Of a DNA stretch of 64,000 nucleotides, positions 34,683-43,909 are shown piece after piece. The stretch covers positions 1 through 64,000 of the forward strand of contig NZ_MSQD01000002.1 of the NCBI RefSeq assembly GCF_002102475.1, read 5' to 3'. The DNA is from Thermoanaerobacterium sp. PSU-2. GTDB lineage: Bacteria; Bacillota; Thermoanaerobacteria; Thermoanaerobacterales; Thermoanaerobacteraceae. The notes beneath the pieces were generated by a model. That model saw only the letters and a program-made list of their open reading frames with translations. It did no database searches and was not told where the DNA came from. A program made the position numbers and the translations under genes. Every line of letters begins with the position of its first letter. Position 1 is the first letter of the stretch.

Positions 34683-35390
34683 ATGTTTTCTCTTTGTATA
34701 TTATTAATTTTGCTTGTAGCAATATTTATTTTTATTTACCCTATGACTTTTAAAGTGCACTATGACAATTATGGTGTAAATTTTATTTTAAATATATACA
34801 TATATATTGTTCGATTTGCTAAGATTGCCAGCCTAAACGTTAATTATAAAAGAATTGAAGAAAATGATAGAGCAGAATTGTCATTAAAAATATTGGGAAT
34901 TAGATTGATGAATGTAGTCGTTGATATTGTCAATTTTACTCTAAAAGACAATAGGCCGGTAATAAAGTATGAAGTTCATAAAGCATTTTTTTTAAAATTC
35001 CCAAAAAAATCAGAAAAGAGAAAAATGCTAAGTTTACATGATGTACATAGAATAATAGATTTATTTAATTCAAATAAGTTTATGATTTATGAAATGAGCA
35101 AAAGCATTAAAAGGTCTATAGTAATTAGGAAATTAAGATTAAATGTAGATGAGGGATTTACTGATGCTGCTTTTACATCAATTGTATATGGAATCATTAA
35201 TTTTGTAATTTATACGCTAATTGTTCCTGTCTATTGCAGTATAAAATTTTTAACTAAGCCTTCTATATCTATAAACCCTCATTTTGGAGAAAATATTTTA
35301 AAAAGCGACTTTGATTGCATATTAGATTTTAGATATGGTAATATTATAGTTAATGGTATTAAATTCTTAAAAAATTTTAAACGGAGGTGA
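34683..35390 (+). CDS. ytfI: DUF2953 domain protein (YtfI-like)
   Basis: A 235-residue protein with an N-terminal membrane helix and a second hydrophobic segment near residue 170, belonging to the DUF2953 family. In Bacillus ytfI lies directly before ytfJ, as here. Function unknown, presumably spore-related from this pairing. ATG 34683 follows GAAGGTGA; a TTG one codon upstream is possible. Confidence 0.82.
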   Translation: MFSLCILLILLVAIFIFIYPMTFKVHYDNYGVNFILNIYIYIVRFAKIASLNVNYKRIEENDRAELSLKILGIRLMNVVVDIVNFTLKDNRPVIKYEVHKAFFLKFPKKSEKRKMLSLHDVHRIIDLFNSNKFMIYEMSKSIKRSIVIRKLRLNVDEGFTDAAFTSIVYGIINFVIYTLIVPVYCSIKFLTKPSISINPHFGENILKSDFDCILDFRYGNIIVNGIKFLKNFKRR

Positions 35391-35396
35391 TTTTGG

Positions 35397-35843
35397 ATGA
35401 GCGATCATCCTATTGAAGGATTAATGAAGACGACTATGGAGAGTCTTAAGGAAATGATAGATGTAAATACAATCGTTGGGGATGCGGTAGAAGCTCCAGA
35501 CGGAACAGTGATCATTCCAATTTCAAGGGTGACGTTTGGTTTTGCTGCTGGTGGTGGAGAGTTTCAGATGACGCAAAATAAAGACAAAGAACAAAATCAA
35601 AATAATGGACAATCAAATATGCCATTTGGCGGTGGCAGTGGTGCGGGCGTTTCTTTACAGCCAGTTGCATTTATGGTTGTAGGGCAAGGACAGATAAGAC
35701 TTTTGCCAGTAAATCAAAATGCGATGGTTGAAAGAATAATTGATTTGGCACCTAAGTTAATGGAGGAGCTTCAAAATGTTTTTAATAAAAACAAGACTTA
35801 TAAAAAATCAACTCCAATAACTGTAACAAATAACATAGATTGA
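35397..35843 (+). CDS. ytfJ: GerW family sporulation protein YtfJ
   Basis: YtfJ/GerW (148 residues) is a forespore protein implicated in spore germination. Family features: HPIEGLMKTTMESLKEMIDVNTIVGD at the start, VTFGFAAGGGEF, a glycine-rich low-complexity insert (FGGGSGAG) and VVGQGQIRLLPV. GGAGGTGA before the ATG. It follows the ytfI-like gene by 6 bases. Confidence 0.94.
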   Translation: MSDHPIEGLMKTTMESLKEMIDVNTIVGDAVEAPDGTVIIPISRVTFGFAAGGGEFQMTQNKDKEQNQNNGQSNMPFGGGSGAGVSLQPVAFMVVGQGQIRLLPVNQNAMVERIIDLAPKLMEELQNVFNKNKTYKKSTPITVTNNID

Positions 35844-35900
35844 TTTATTAGGTAACAAGCGGGTCATAATGTGAGGTATTAACTTTCAAGGAGGACAGTA

Positions 35901-37046
35901 ATGAAGAAAATACTTTTATTAGTGCTTATTTTTACTTTCCTTATGACCCCTACAAACATAGAAGCTGAGAATTTAAAACCTCCTCAGATTGCTGCAAAAG
36001 CTGCAATTGTAATGGATCAGAAATCTGGCAGAATTCTTTTTGAAAAAAATATAAGTGAAAAACTTCCTATGGCAAGTACAACCAAAATCATGACATTGTT
36101 GTTGGCTTTAGAATACGGCAATTTAAATGATATTGTAACCGTCAGCAAAAAAGCTGCAAGTGTAGGTGGATCTTCAATATGGCTTTCGCCTGGAGAAAAA
36201 ATTTCAATGATAAATTTATTGTACGGTTTAATGTTAAACTCAGGGAATGATGCTGCAACCGCAATTGCAGAACATATAAGTGGCAGTGTTGATAAGTTTG
36301 TGGAGCTTATGAATAAAAAAGCTAAAGAAATTGGAGCATATAATACAAATTTTGTTACACCTTCAGGTCTTGATATCGGGATTGACAACCATTATACAAC
36401 TGCTTATGATTTAGCTTTAATTACAAGATACGCTTTTAACAATTACAATAAATTCGCTGAAATAGTATCAACAAAAGAAAAGACAATTCCTTGGGACGGA
36501 AAAGAATACGACAGGTATCTGCGAAATAAAAATAAGATGCTTTGGCAATATGAAGGAGCAGATGGAGTAAAAACAGGATTTACTAATAAGGCTGGCAGAT
36601 GCTTAGTAGCTTCTGCAACAAGAAATGGTCAAAGGCTAATATCTGTAGTATTAAACAGCGGTCCAATGTGGGAAGACACACAAAAAATTTTAGATTACTC
36701 TTTTTCAAATTATACTCCAATTAAGATCATTTCGAAAGGTCAGATGGTAAAGACCATAAGTGTTGTTAATGGCAAGGAAAAATATCTGCCGCTTATGTAT
36801 AATAGTGATTTCATCTTGCCAATTTCAAAAGATGAGGAGATAAACGTTAAAATTGATTATAACATACCTAAATCTGTAAAAGCACCAATAGGAATTGGAG
36901 AAAAAATCGGAATTGCTATTGTGAAATTGAATGATAATCAGGTTGCGACTATCGATGTTGTTTCAGGCAAAAACATTGATGAAAGAGATTATAACTTTAA
37001 TTTTAAAACCATCATAAAGAATTGGATTGACATATTTCAATATTAA
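35901..37046 (+). CDS. D-alanyl-D-alanine carboxypeptidase (second copy)
   Basis: A 381-residue low-molecular-weight PBP with a signal peptide (to about residue 22), ASTTKIMT (SxxK), SGND (SxN) and VKTGFT (KTG) motifs and a C-terminal beta domain. It is a clear paralogue of DacF at 26443. Its place after ytfI-ytfJ suggests a sporulation role, such as spore cortex modification (DacB-like), but this is inference. A CATAATGT box 29 bases before the ATG resembles a sigma-E -10 element, without a convincing -35. Confidence 0.9.
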   Translation: MKKILLLVLIFTFLMTPTNIEAENLKPPQIAAKAAIVMDQKSGRILFEKNISEKLPMASTTKIMTLLLALEYGNLNDIVTVSKKAASVGGSSIWLSPGEKISMINLLYGLMLNSGNDAATAIAEHISGSVDKFVELMNKKAKEIGAYNTNFVTPSGLDIGIDNHYTTAYDLALITRYAFNNYNKFAEIVSTKEKTIPWDGKEYDRYLRNKNKMLWQYEGADGVKTGFTNKAGRCLVASATRNGQRLISVVLNSGPMWEDTQKILDYSFSNYTPIKIISKGQMVKTISVVNGKEKYLPLMYNSDFILPISKDEEINVKIDYNIPKSVKAPIGIGEKIGIAIVKLNDNQVATIDVVSGKNIDERDYNFNFKTIIKNWIDIFQY

Positions 37047-37074
37047 ACTCCTGGTATGTACCAGGAGTTTTTTG
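37047..37074 (+). terminator. Terminator after the carboxypeptidase gene
   Basis: Ten-base-pair perfect stem AACTCCTGGT / ACCAGGAGTT with loop ATGT, followed by TTTT. Confidence 0.92.
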
Positions 37075-37134
37075 TAACCTTTTTTTTATTTGAGAATAAC
37101 ATAAATATGTAAAATTTCTTTAGGAGATGGTTAA

Positions 37135-38103
37135 ATGATCAATCACAGGCTTGAATGTATTGACATTGGTAGTGATTACTGTCCTTGCTATTTAGCAGAA
37201 TTAAACGAATGTATTGTTTGTTCTCAATTGCAAGGAAAAGAATTTTGCGATTGCAATTGGAATGGCGTATGTGTATATCAAGATTTTATTTGGTCAAAAA
37301 GAAAAGCAAAAGCAAAAAGGGAAACTATTGTGGCAGATATAATTGATAAACAAAATATAAATAAAAATTTAATAATATTGACGCTATCTGTATCTAACAA
37401 AATGGCAAGAGACTTAAATGAACCTGGATCGTATGTGTTCTTAAGAGATGAGTCAAGTCCTTCTTTTTTCGACGCACCAATGTCTGTAATGTACGCTGAT
37501 GAGATAAATGGGATTATAAAAATTGCTGTACAAATTAACGGCCCTAAGACAAATTTAATCAATTCATGCGGTAAACATGTATTTTTGAGAGGCCCATATT
37601 GGAATGGATTGTTTGGACACAAATATATAAAAGGTACTAGAAATTCAAAATGCCTTGTAATATTAAGGGGTATAGCACAAGCACCTGGAGCAATAATCAT
37701 AAACAAGTTATACAATAACAACAATGAAATAACTGTGATAATTGATAAGGGTAAAGTTGAAGAGTTTTTTATTTGGCAGTATATTAATAACTTTAATTTA
37801 AAGATAATTACGACAGATCTTTTAAGCAACGATGGGCAAGATATTTTAAAAAATGCAATTGCAGACAAGGATATTAAATTAATTTACAGTGGAGGTTCTG
37901 ATGAACAACATCTAAATATTTTAAATTATTTAGATTTACTTGATAGCAAAGCTTATTTTGCTGTATCAAACAATAATACAATATGCTGTGGAGAAGGTAT
38001 TTGCGGCAGTTGTGAAGTCCAAATTGATGGGCAAAAAATAAGGTCGTGTAAAGTTCAATTAGATGTTAGAAAGACAATTGAAAGGAGAGTATTACATGGT
38101 TAA
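37135..38103 (+). CDS. FAD/NAD-binding iron-sulfur oxidoreductase subunit (PyrK/SudB-like)
   Basis: A 322-residue protein. The first 50 residues carry eight cysteines (8, 16, 18, 26, 29, 38, 40, 46). The middle resembles the ferredoxin-reductase fold of dihydroorotate dehydrogenase electron-transfer subunits (PyrK). The C-terminus has a cysteine pattern CCGEGICGSC...SC typical of a 2Fe-2S site. It overlaps the next flavoprotein gene by 8 bases, so the two probably form a complex. The N-terminal cysteine-rich extension is not part of ordinary PyrK. Substrate unknown. Confidence 0.8.
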   Translation: MINHRLECIDIGSDYCPCYLAELNECIVCSQLQGKEFCDCNWNGVCVYQDFIWSKRKAKAKRETIVADIIDKQNINKNLIILTLSVSNKMARDLNEPGSYVFLRDESSPSFFDAPMSVMYADEINGIIKIAVQINGPKTNLINSCGKHVFLRGPYWNGLFGHKYIKGTRNSKCLVILRGIAQAPGAIIINKLYNNNNEITVIIDKGKVEEFFIWQYINNFNLKIITTDLLSNDGQDILKNAIADKDIKLIYSGGSDEQHLNILNYLDLLDSKAYFAVSNNNTICCGEGICGSCEVQIDGQKIRSCKVQLDVRKTIERRVLHG

Positions 38104-39379
38104 GGTTGTTGTTATTGGCGGCGGTTGGGCAGGATGTGCAGCAGCTCTTACGGCAAAAAAAGCAGGTGCTGAAGTCGTATTGCTTGAAAAAACAGATATG
38201 TTGTTAGGTTGTGGTTTAGTGGGAGGAATAATGCGAAATAATGGCAGGTTTACTGCTGCAGAAGAAATAAAATATTTAGGTGGATATGAATTGATTGAGA
38301 TAACTGATATGTGTGCAAGACATAGAAATATTGAATTTCCAGGTCATAAACACGCAAATCTGTACGATATAACTAAGGTTGAGCCTGAAATAAGAAAAAT
38401 GCTATTAAATAAAGGGATTAAAATTAAATTTATATCTAGAGCGGCAGATGTAATAATGGAAAACAAGACAAAAATCAAAGGTATTGTTTTAGATGATGAA
38501 TCAGTTGAATATGGCGATGTATTTATAGAGACTACCGGCTCAACAGGGCCTATGGGAAATTGTTTAAGATACGGCAATGGTTGTTCAATGTGTATACTAA
38601 GATGTCCATCTTTTGGACCAAGGATTAGCATAAGTTACCGAGCAGGTGTTGAAGATATTTTAGGAATGAGATCTGATGAAGTTTATGGTGCCTTTAGTGG
38701 GTCTTGTAAGTTGAATAAGGATTCATTAAGCGATGAAATCAGAGAGAAACTTGATAAAGAAGGTGTTGTCGTGTTGCCAGTTCCTGAAGAAGATGTAAAC
38801 ATGGATAAACTGAATATAAAAGTATGCCAACAATATGCTCTTCCAGAATACGCAAAGAATGTCATTTTACTTGATACTGGCCATGCCAAGCTGATGACCC
38901 CATTTTATCCTTTAGAAAAATTAAGAAAAATTCCAGGGCTTGAAAGAGCCAGGTTTGAAGATCCATATTCTGGAGGAAAGGCTAATTCAATTAGATATCT
39001 CTCTATTGCTCCCAGGAATAACGGAATGAAAGTAAAAGGTCTTGATAATTTGCTTTGTGCGGGAGAAAAATCAGGGCTTTTTACTGGACATACCGAAGCT
39101 ATGACTACCGGATGTTTGGCAGGGCACAATAGTGTTAGGCTGTCATTAGGAATGCCGCTTTTAGAATTGCCGAGAAATTTGGCATCTGGGGATCTTATTG
39201 CATATGAAAATGAATGTATAGAAACAAAAGAAGGATTGAAGAATCGCTATACGTTTGCAGGTGGAATATATTTTGATAGGATGAAATCATTAGGATTGTA
39301 TACTACAAATACTGATGCGATTAGAGAAAAGGTAGAAAGAGATAATCTTATGGGAATATATAATGAAAAATTGGTTTAG
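38096..39379 (+). CDS. FAD-dependent oxidoreductase
   Basis: A 427-residue flavoprotein with an N-terminal Rossmann motif (VIGGGWAGCAAALTAKKAG) and a C-terminal FAD segment (GLDNLLCAGEKSGLFTGHTEAMTTG) reminiscent of the MnmG/GidA superfamily. A cysteine cluster (GCSMCILRCP) lies near residue 165. Start ATG 38096 behind AAAGGAGAG; a longer frame into the previous gene is rejected. Paired with the PyrK/SudB-like gene, it likely passes electrons between NAD(P)H and an unknown acceptor. Confidence 0.82.
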   Translation: MVKVVVIGGGWAGCAAALTAKKAGAEVVLLEKTDMLLGCGLVGGIMRNNGRFTAAEEIKYLGGYELIEITDMCARHRNIEFPGHKHANLYDITKVEPEIRKMLLNKGIKIKFISRAADVIMENKTKIKGIVLDDESVEYGDVFIETTGSTGPMGNCLRYGNGCSMCILRCPSFGPRISISYRAGVEDILGMRSDEVYGAFSGSCKLNKDSLSDEIREKLDKEGVVVLPVPEEDVNMDKLNIKVCQQYALPEYAKNVILLDTGHAKLMTPFYPLEKLRKIPGLERARFEDPYSGGKANSIRYLSIAPRNNGMKVKGLDNLLCAGEKSGLFTGHTEAMTTGCLAGHNSVRLSLGMPLLELPRNLASGDLIAYENECIETKEGLKNRYTFAGGIYFDRMKSLGLYTTNTDAIREKVERDNLMGIYNEKLV

Positions 39380-39401
39380 GCAAGTCTAAAGCTTGCCTAA
39401 A
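39375..39401 (+). terminator. Hairpin after the redox pair
   Basis: Ten-base-pair stem TTTAGGCAAG / CTTGCCTAAA with a 7-base loop starting in the stop codon region. The T run is offset (GTATTGTCTTTTG), so termination may be partial. Confidence 0.7.
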
Positions 39402-39478
39402 GTATTGTCTTTTGTATCAAAAAATGTTATATTATATGCGTTGTGTTGGGTGTATAATAAATGTGGGTGTGAAACGTT

Positions 39479-40186
39479 ATGGAAAGATTGCAAAAATACC
39501 TGGCTGAGTGCGGAATTGCGTCCAGGAGAAAGTGTGAGCAGTTGATTTTAGATGGAAAAGTTAAAGTTAATGGTAAAACTATAAGGGAGCTTGGTGTCAA
39601 AGTTGACCCAAATAAGGACGTTGTTGAATACAACGGTAAAGTAGTCACAAAAGTCAATAAAAATATATACATCATGCTAAATAAACCTGTAGGATATATT
39701 ACGACGGTTAAAGATCAATTTGACAGACCTTCAGTTATAGACTTAGTTAATATTGATGATAGGATATATCCAATTGGTCGATTGGACTATGACACTTCAG
39801 GACTGCTTTTGCTTACGAATGACGGTGATTTGGCAAATAAACTCATGCACCCGAGGCATAAAATTAATAAGGTATATATTGCGCAAATAAAAGGTGTGCC
39901 AGACAAAATGAAGTTGGATATGTTTAGAAATGGACTTTACATTGATAATTATAAAACTGCCAAAGCTGAGATAGATATATTAAAAGTCACAAATGGTAAT
40001 TCTACCGTAAGAATAGTCATCCATGAGGGACGAAACAGGCAAATCAGAAAGATGTGTGAGCTAATTGGACATCCTGTCTTAAAGTTAAAAAGAGTAAAAA
40101 TAGGCAATTTGGATATTGGAAATTTAAAAACTGGACAATGGCGTTATCTATCTAAAGATGAAGTAGAATATTTAAAAAAATTATAG
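39479..40186 (+). CDS. rluB: rRNA pseudouridine synthase (RluB/RsuA family)
   Basis: A 235-residue pseudouridine synthase with an N-terminal S4 domain (RLQKYLAECGIASRRKCEQLI) and the catalytic GRLDYDTSGLLLLTNDG motif with its aspartate; the HEGRNRQIRKMCE segment follows. It modifies 23S (or 16S) rRNA; RluB is the best fit for this gene type in Firmicutes. The ribosome site is weak (GGGTGTG). Confidence 0.93.
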   Translation: MERLQKYLAECGIASRRKCEQLILDGKVKVNGKTIRELGVKVDPNKDVVEYNGKVVTKVNKNIYIMLNKPVGYITTVKDQFDRPSVIDLVNIDDRIYPIGRLDYDTSGLLLLTNDGDLANKLMHPRHKINKVYIAQIKGVPDKMKLDMFRNGLYIDNYKTAKAEIDILKVTNGNSTVRIVIHEGRNRQIRKMCELIGHPVLKLKRVKIGNLDIGNLKTGQWRYLSKDEVEYLKKL

Positions 40187-40199
40187 GAAGAGATGGTTT

Positions 40200-40577
40200 A
40201 TGTTTAAAATTAAGTTTGCATCAGAAGAAGATTTAAAATATATAAAAGAAATTGCTGATTATTTTGAATTGCCTTTTTCAGTAGATCTAAGCAAATGTAT
40301 TAATATGATAGCAACAGATGAAAAGCCTTTTGGCTTTATAACAATAAAAGTGTATGATGATATGGCTTATATAATAGGACATGCTGTTTTGCCTGAATAT
40401 CAGATGAAAGGCTATGGAACAATGCTTTTAAAAGTTGCTTTAAACAATGTATATGATTTTGGAATCAAAAAAGCGTGCATAAAACATTCTAAATTTGATG
40501 ATTTTTATATTAAAAATCATTTTGAAAGATTAGAAGACATTCTATATGTCGATATAGAAGAATTATTTAAAAAATAA
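40200..40577 (+). CDS. GNAT family acetyltransferase
   Basis: A 125-residue GNAT protein. The acetyl-CoA-binding segment is PEYQMKGYGTMLLK; the preceding beta strands (AYIIGHAVLP) fit the fold. It is 13 bases after rluB and 17 bases before speE. Substrate is unknown; proximity to spermidine genes allows a polyamine acetyltransferase, but nothing in the sequence proves it. Confidence 0.85.
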   Translation: MFKIKFASEEDLKYIKEIADYFELPFSVDLSKCINMIATDEKPFGFITIKVYDDMAYIIGHAVLPEYQMKGYGTMLLKVALNNVYDFGIKKACIKHSKFDDFYIKNHFERLEDILYVDIEELFKK

Positions 40578-40594
40578 TTTAGGAGGAATGAAAA

Positions 40595-41428
40595 ATGGAA
40601 CTATGGTTTACTGAACATCACAACGATTCTATAGGTTATTCATTAAAAGTAAATAGAACATTGAATTCTGAAAATACCCAATATCAAAAGTTAGACGTAA
40701 TAGAGTCTGAATTTTATGGTAGGGTATTGATTCTTGATGGAATTTTGCAAACGACAGAGAAAGATGAGTTTGTATATCACGAGATGATAGTGCATGTTCC
40801 GCTTTTTACTCACAAAAATCCTAAAAGCGTTTTAATAGTAGGAGGTGGCGATGGTGGTGCCGTAAAAGAAATTTTAAAGCACGATTCAGTGGAAAGAGTT
40901 GTTCTCGCAGAGATCGATGATCGTGTTGTGGAAAATTCGAAAAAATATCTACCTACAATTAGCTGTGGATTATATGATGAAAAAGTAGAGATTATGATTG
41001 GCGATGGAATAAAATATGTGAGTGAGCACAAGAATGAATTTGATGTTGTAATTGTAGATTCGACAGATCCTATAGGCCCTGCGGTAGGGTTATTCACAGA
41101 GGATTTTTATAGATCTGTGTATGAGTGCTTAAAGGAAGACGGAATTATAGTAGCACAGACAGAGTCACCTTTTATTTATGGTAGCTTAATAAATAAATTA
41201 AGTAAGATGTTTAAAAATATTTACCCAATAGTAAAGCCATATATATGTACTATACCGACATATCCGGGGCATTTGTGGACTTTTACAATGGGTTCTAAGA
41301 AGTATGATCCTGAAGCTGTAGATGTGAATAATATTCCTAATATTGACACAAAATATTATACGCCACAGTTACATAAAGCCAGCTTTGTGTTGCCGAAATT
41401 TGTAAAAGAAATTTTTGAGGAGGCATAG
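40595..41428 (+). CDS. speE: Spermidine synthase
   Basis: SpeE (277 residues) transfers aminopropyl from decarboxylated SAM to putrescine. Motifs: [45 protein letters not shown] and [16 protein letters not shown] before the ATG. It forms a unit with speB after 3 bases; the SAM decarboxylase gene speD is elsewhere in the window (52922). Confidence 0.96.
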   Translation: MELWFTEHHNDSIGYSLKVNRTLNSENTQYQKLDVIESEFYGRVLILDGILQTTEKDEFVYHEMIVHVPLFTHKNPKSVLIVGGGDGGAVKEILKHDSVERVVLAEIDDRVVENSKKYLPTISCGLYDEKVEIMIGDGIKYVSEHKNEFDVVIVDSTDPIGPAVGLFTEDFYRSVYECLKEDGIIVAQTESPFIYGSLINKLSKMFKNIYPIVKPYICTIPTYPGHLWTFTMGSKKYDPEAVDVNNIPNIDTKYYTPQLHKASFVLPKFVKEIFEEA

Positions 41429-41431
41429 TTT

Positions 41432-42298
41432 TTGATAATAAAAGACAATTTATCAAACGGTGGAAAATTTTTGGGGAGCAGCGATGATTATTATAAATCT
41501 GAAATTGTGATTGTAGGTGCTCCTATGGATTATACTGTAAGCTTTAAACCCGGAACACGCTTTGGACCACAGGCAATAAGGATGGCATCTTTAGGATTAG
41601 AAGAGTACAGTGTATATCTAGATAGAAGTTTAAAAGACAAAAAGTATTATGATTATGGTGATTTGATATTACCTTATGGAAATGTAGAAAAATGTTTAAA
41701 TATAATTGGTGATGCTGCTAAAGATATTATAGATGCTGGGAAAAAGCCGATATTTTTGGGTGGTGAACATTTAATAAGTGCTCCAATCTTAGAAAAAGTT
41801 TTTAAAAAGTACGGAAATGAGTTAGTTGTGCTTCACTTTGACGCACATACAGATCTGAGAACTGAATTTTTTGGAGAAAGAGATTCCCATGCTACAGTTT
41901 TAAGAATTGCCTCTGAATTTGTAAACAAAAAAAATATGTATCATTTTGGCATACGCTCAGGTGTTAAAGAGGAATTTGTATTTGCATTCAAAAATACCAA
42001 TATGTTCTTATATGATGTTGTTGAACCCTTGAAATCAATACTTGATAATATAAAATCAAAGCCTATATACATCACATGGGACATAGACGTTTTAGATCCC
42101 GCTTTTGCACCTGGTACAGGTACTCCTGAACCCGGCGGTATAACCTCAAAAGAAGCGCTAAGTGCAATACACATGTTAAAGGATCTAAATGTTGTAGGTA
42201 TGGATTTGGTTGAAGTATCGCCTGATTACGACCATTCGGGTATAACGTCGATTTTGGCTGCGAAATTGATTAGAGAGTCTATTCTATCATTCTTATGA
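41432..42298 (+). CDS. speB: Agmatinase
   Basis: A 288-residue ureohydrolase that splits agmatine to putrescine and urea. Manganese-ligand motifs are complete: GGEHLI, HFDAHTD and WDIDVLDPAFAPGTGTPEPGG. TTG 41432 follows GAGGAGG with 7-base spacing. With speE it gives putrescine then spermidine; arginine decarboxylase is not in the window. Confidence 0.95.
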   Translation: MIIKDNLSNGGKFLGSSDDYYKSEIVIVGAPMDYTVSFKPGTRFGPQAIRMASLGLEEYSVYLDRSLKDKKYYDYGDLILPYGNVEKCLNIIGDAAKDIIDAGKKPIFLGGEHLISAPILEKVFKKYGNELVVLHFDAHTDLRTEFFGERDSHATVLRIASEFVNKKNMYHFGIRSGVKEEFVFAFKNTNMFLYDVVEPLKSILDNIKSKPIYITWDIDVLDPAFAPGTGTPEPGGITSKEALSAIHMLKDLNVVGMDLVEVSPDYDHSGITSILAAKLIRESILSFL

Positions 42299-42312
42299 TA
42301 AGTTTATTTTAA

Positions 42313-42350
42313 AATAAGACCAGTTTTTAATAGTTGGTCTTATTTTTTTA
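42313..42350 (+). terminator. Terminator after speB
   Basis: Ten-base-pair stem AATAAGACCA / TGGTCTTATT (42313-42322, 42335-42344) with a 12-base loop and a T run. Confidence 0.9.
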
Positions 42351-42401
42351 TAGAAATATTAACTTAACAAGAGTATAATATTAAGTAAAGGAGGAGTTTT
42401 A

Positions 42402-43796
42402 ATGTCTAAGATAAAAATAACGGAGACTGTTTTAAGAGATGCACATCAATCATTGCTGGCAACTAGGATGACAACTGATGAAATGCTTCCTATAGCAGAG
42501 AAATTAGATGAAGTTGGCTTTTTCTCATTGGAAGCATGGGGCGGTGCTACATTTGATGCATGTATGAGATTTTTGAACGAAGACCCATGGGAAAGATTAA
42601 GACTTTTAAAGAAGGCGATTAAGAAGACGCCTCTTCAAATGTTGTTAAGAGGTCAAAATTTACTTGGATATAAACACTATCCTGATGATGTTGTAAATGA
42701 ATTTATAATAAAATCTGTTGAAAATGGTATAGATATAATAAGAGTTTTTGATGCATTAAATGATGTGAGAAATTTAGAAGTGCCAATAAAATCTGCAAAA
42801 AGCGCAGGTGCTCATGTGCAGGCAGCTATTGTATATACAGTTAGTCCTGTACATAATACAGATCATTATTTGAAAGTGGCAAAGTCTCTTCAAGATATGG
42901 GTGTGGATTCCATATGTATTAAGGATATGTCTGGAATATTATCACCTTATGCTGCATACGATCTGATTAAATCTCTAAAAAGAGCACTTTACACGCCGAT
43001 TCAACTGCATAGCCATTATACAGCAGGACTGGCTTCAATGACTTATTTAAAAGCCATAGAAGCTGGTGTAGACGGAGTTGATACAGCCATTTCTTCTCTT
43101 GCTTTAGGAACATCACAGCCAGCTACAGAATCAATTGTGGCTGCATTGAAAGATACAGAATATGATACAGGGTTAGATTTAAAATTGCTTGCTGAGATAG
43201 CTCAGTATTTTAATGTGGTTAAGCAAAATCACAAAAATGACAGCGATATGTCTTTGCTTATGTTTGTTGATGTTAAAGCATTAGAGAGCCAAATACCAGG
43301 GGGAATGTTATCGAATTTGGTTTCACAGCTAAAGCAGCAGAATGCATTAAACAAATATCAGGATGTCTTGAAAGAAGTTCCAAGGGTACGAGAAGATTTA
43401 GGATACCCTCCTCTTGTTACTCCAATGAGTCAAATGGTTGGAACTCAGGCTGTTTTAAATGTTATTACAGGAGAAAGATATAAAATAGTTCCTAAAGAAA
43501 TTAAAGATTATGTCAAAGGTTTATACGGGATGCCACCAGCTCCAATTTCAGATTCTATACGAGAGAAAATAATTGGCGATGAAGAAATAATCTCAAATAG
43601 GCCAGCAGATTTACTAAGTCCTCAATTGGATGAATTTAAAAATGAGATAAAGGAATTTATAGAGCAAGATGAAGATGTTTTATCATATGCATTATTTCCT
43701 CAAGTAGCAAGAAGGTTTTTTGAGTATAGGCAAGCTAAAAAATACAAAATTGATTCAACATTATTGAATATCGAAGAGAGGGTTCACCCAATATAA
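42402..43796 (+). CDS. Carboxyltransferase subunit (pyruvate carboxylase B / oxaloacetate decarboxylase alpha)
   Basis: A 464-residue HMGL-like TIM-barrel protein of the PycB/OadA family. TVLRDAHQSLLATRMTT, the metal-binding LHSHYTAG and SICIKDMSG are present, followed by the conserved carboxylase C-terminal domain. It stops before any biotinyl domain: no MKM motif is present, so a separate biotin carrier is needed. None is next to it. Whether it works in pyruvate carboxylase or a decarboxylase pump cannot be told here. Ribosome site AAAGGAGGAG; a single-gene unit between terminators. Confidence 0.9.
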   Translation: MSKIKITETVLRDAHQSLLATRMTTDEMLPIAEKLDEVGFFSLEAWGGATFDACMRFLNEDPWERLRLLKKAIKKTPLQMLLRGQNLLGYKHYPDDVVNEFIIKSVENGIDIIRVFDALNDVRNLEVPIKSAKSAGAHVQAAIVYTVSPVHNTDHYLKVAKSLQDMGVDSICIKDMSGILSPYAAYDLIKSLKRALYTPIQLHSHYTAGLASMTYLKAIEAGVDGVDTAISSLALGTSQPATESIVAALKDTEYDTGLDLKLLAEIAQYFNVVKQNHKNDSDMSLLMFVDVKALESQIPGGMLSNLVSQLKQQNALNKYQDVLKEVPRVREDLGYPPLVTPMSQMVGTQAVLNVITGERYKIVPKEIKDYVKGLYGMPPAPISDSIREKIIGDEEIISNRPADLLSPQLDEFKNEIKEFIEQDEDVLSYALFPQVARRFFEYRQAKKYKIDSTLLNIEERVHPI

Positions 43797-43800
43797 ACAA

Positions 43801-43835
43801 AAAAACTATAGGTATAAAACCTATAGTTTTTTTAT
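43801..43835 (+). terminator. Terminator after the carboxyltransferase gene
   Basis: Stem AACTATAGGT / ACCTATAGTT (43804-43813, 43819-43828) with loop ATAAA, flanked by A and T runs that can extend it. Confidence 0.9.
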
Positions 43836-43909
43836 CTTAAAAATAGTTGTGTAACACAATTTAAAAATAAACATAACATGTAATAGAAAAATGAAAGGGG
43901 GTTTTAACA

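Noticed and set aside
35840-35900. sigma-E promoter before the second carboxypeptidase gene
   Set aside because: CATAATGT resembles a -10 box, but no ATA-type -35 lies 16 bases upstream, so I do not list it as a feature.
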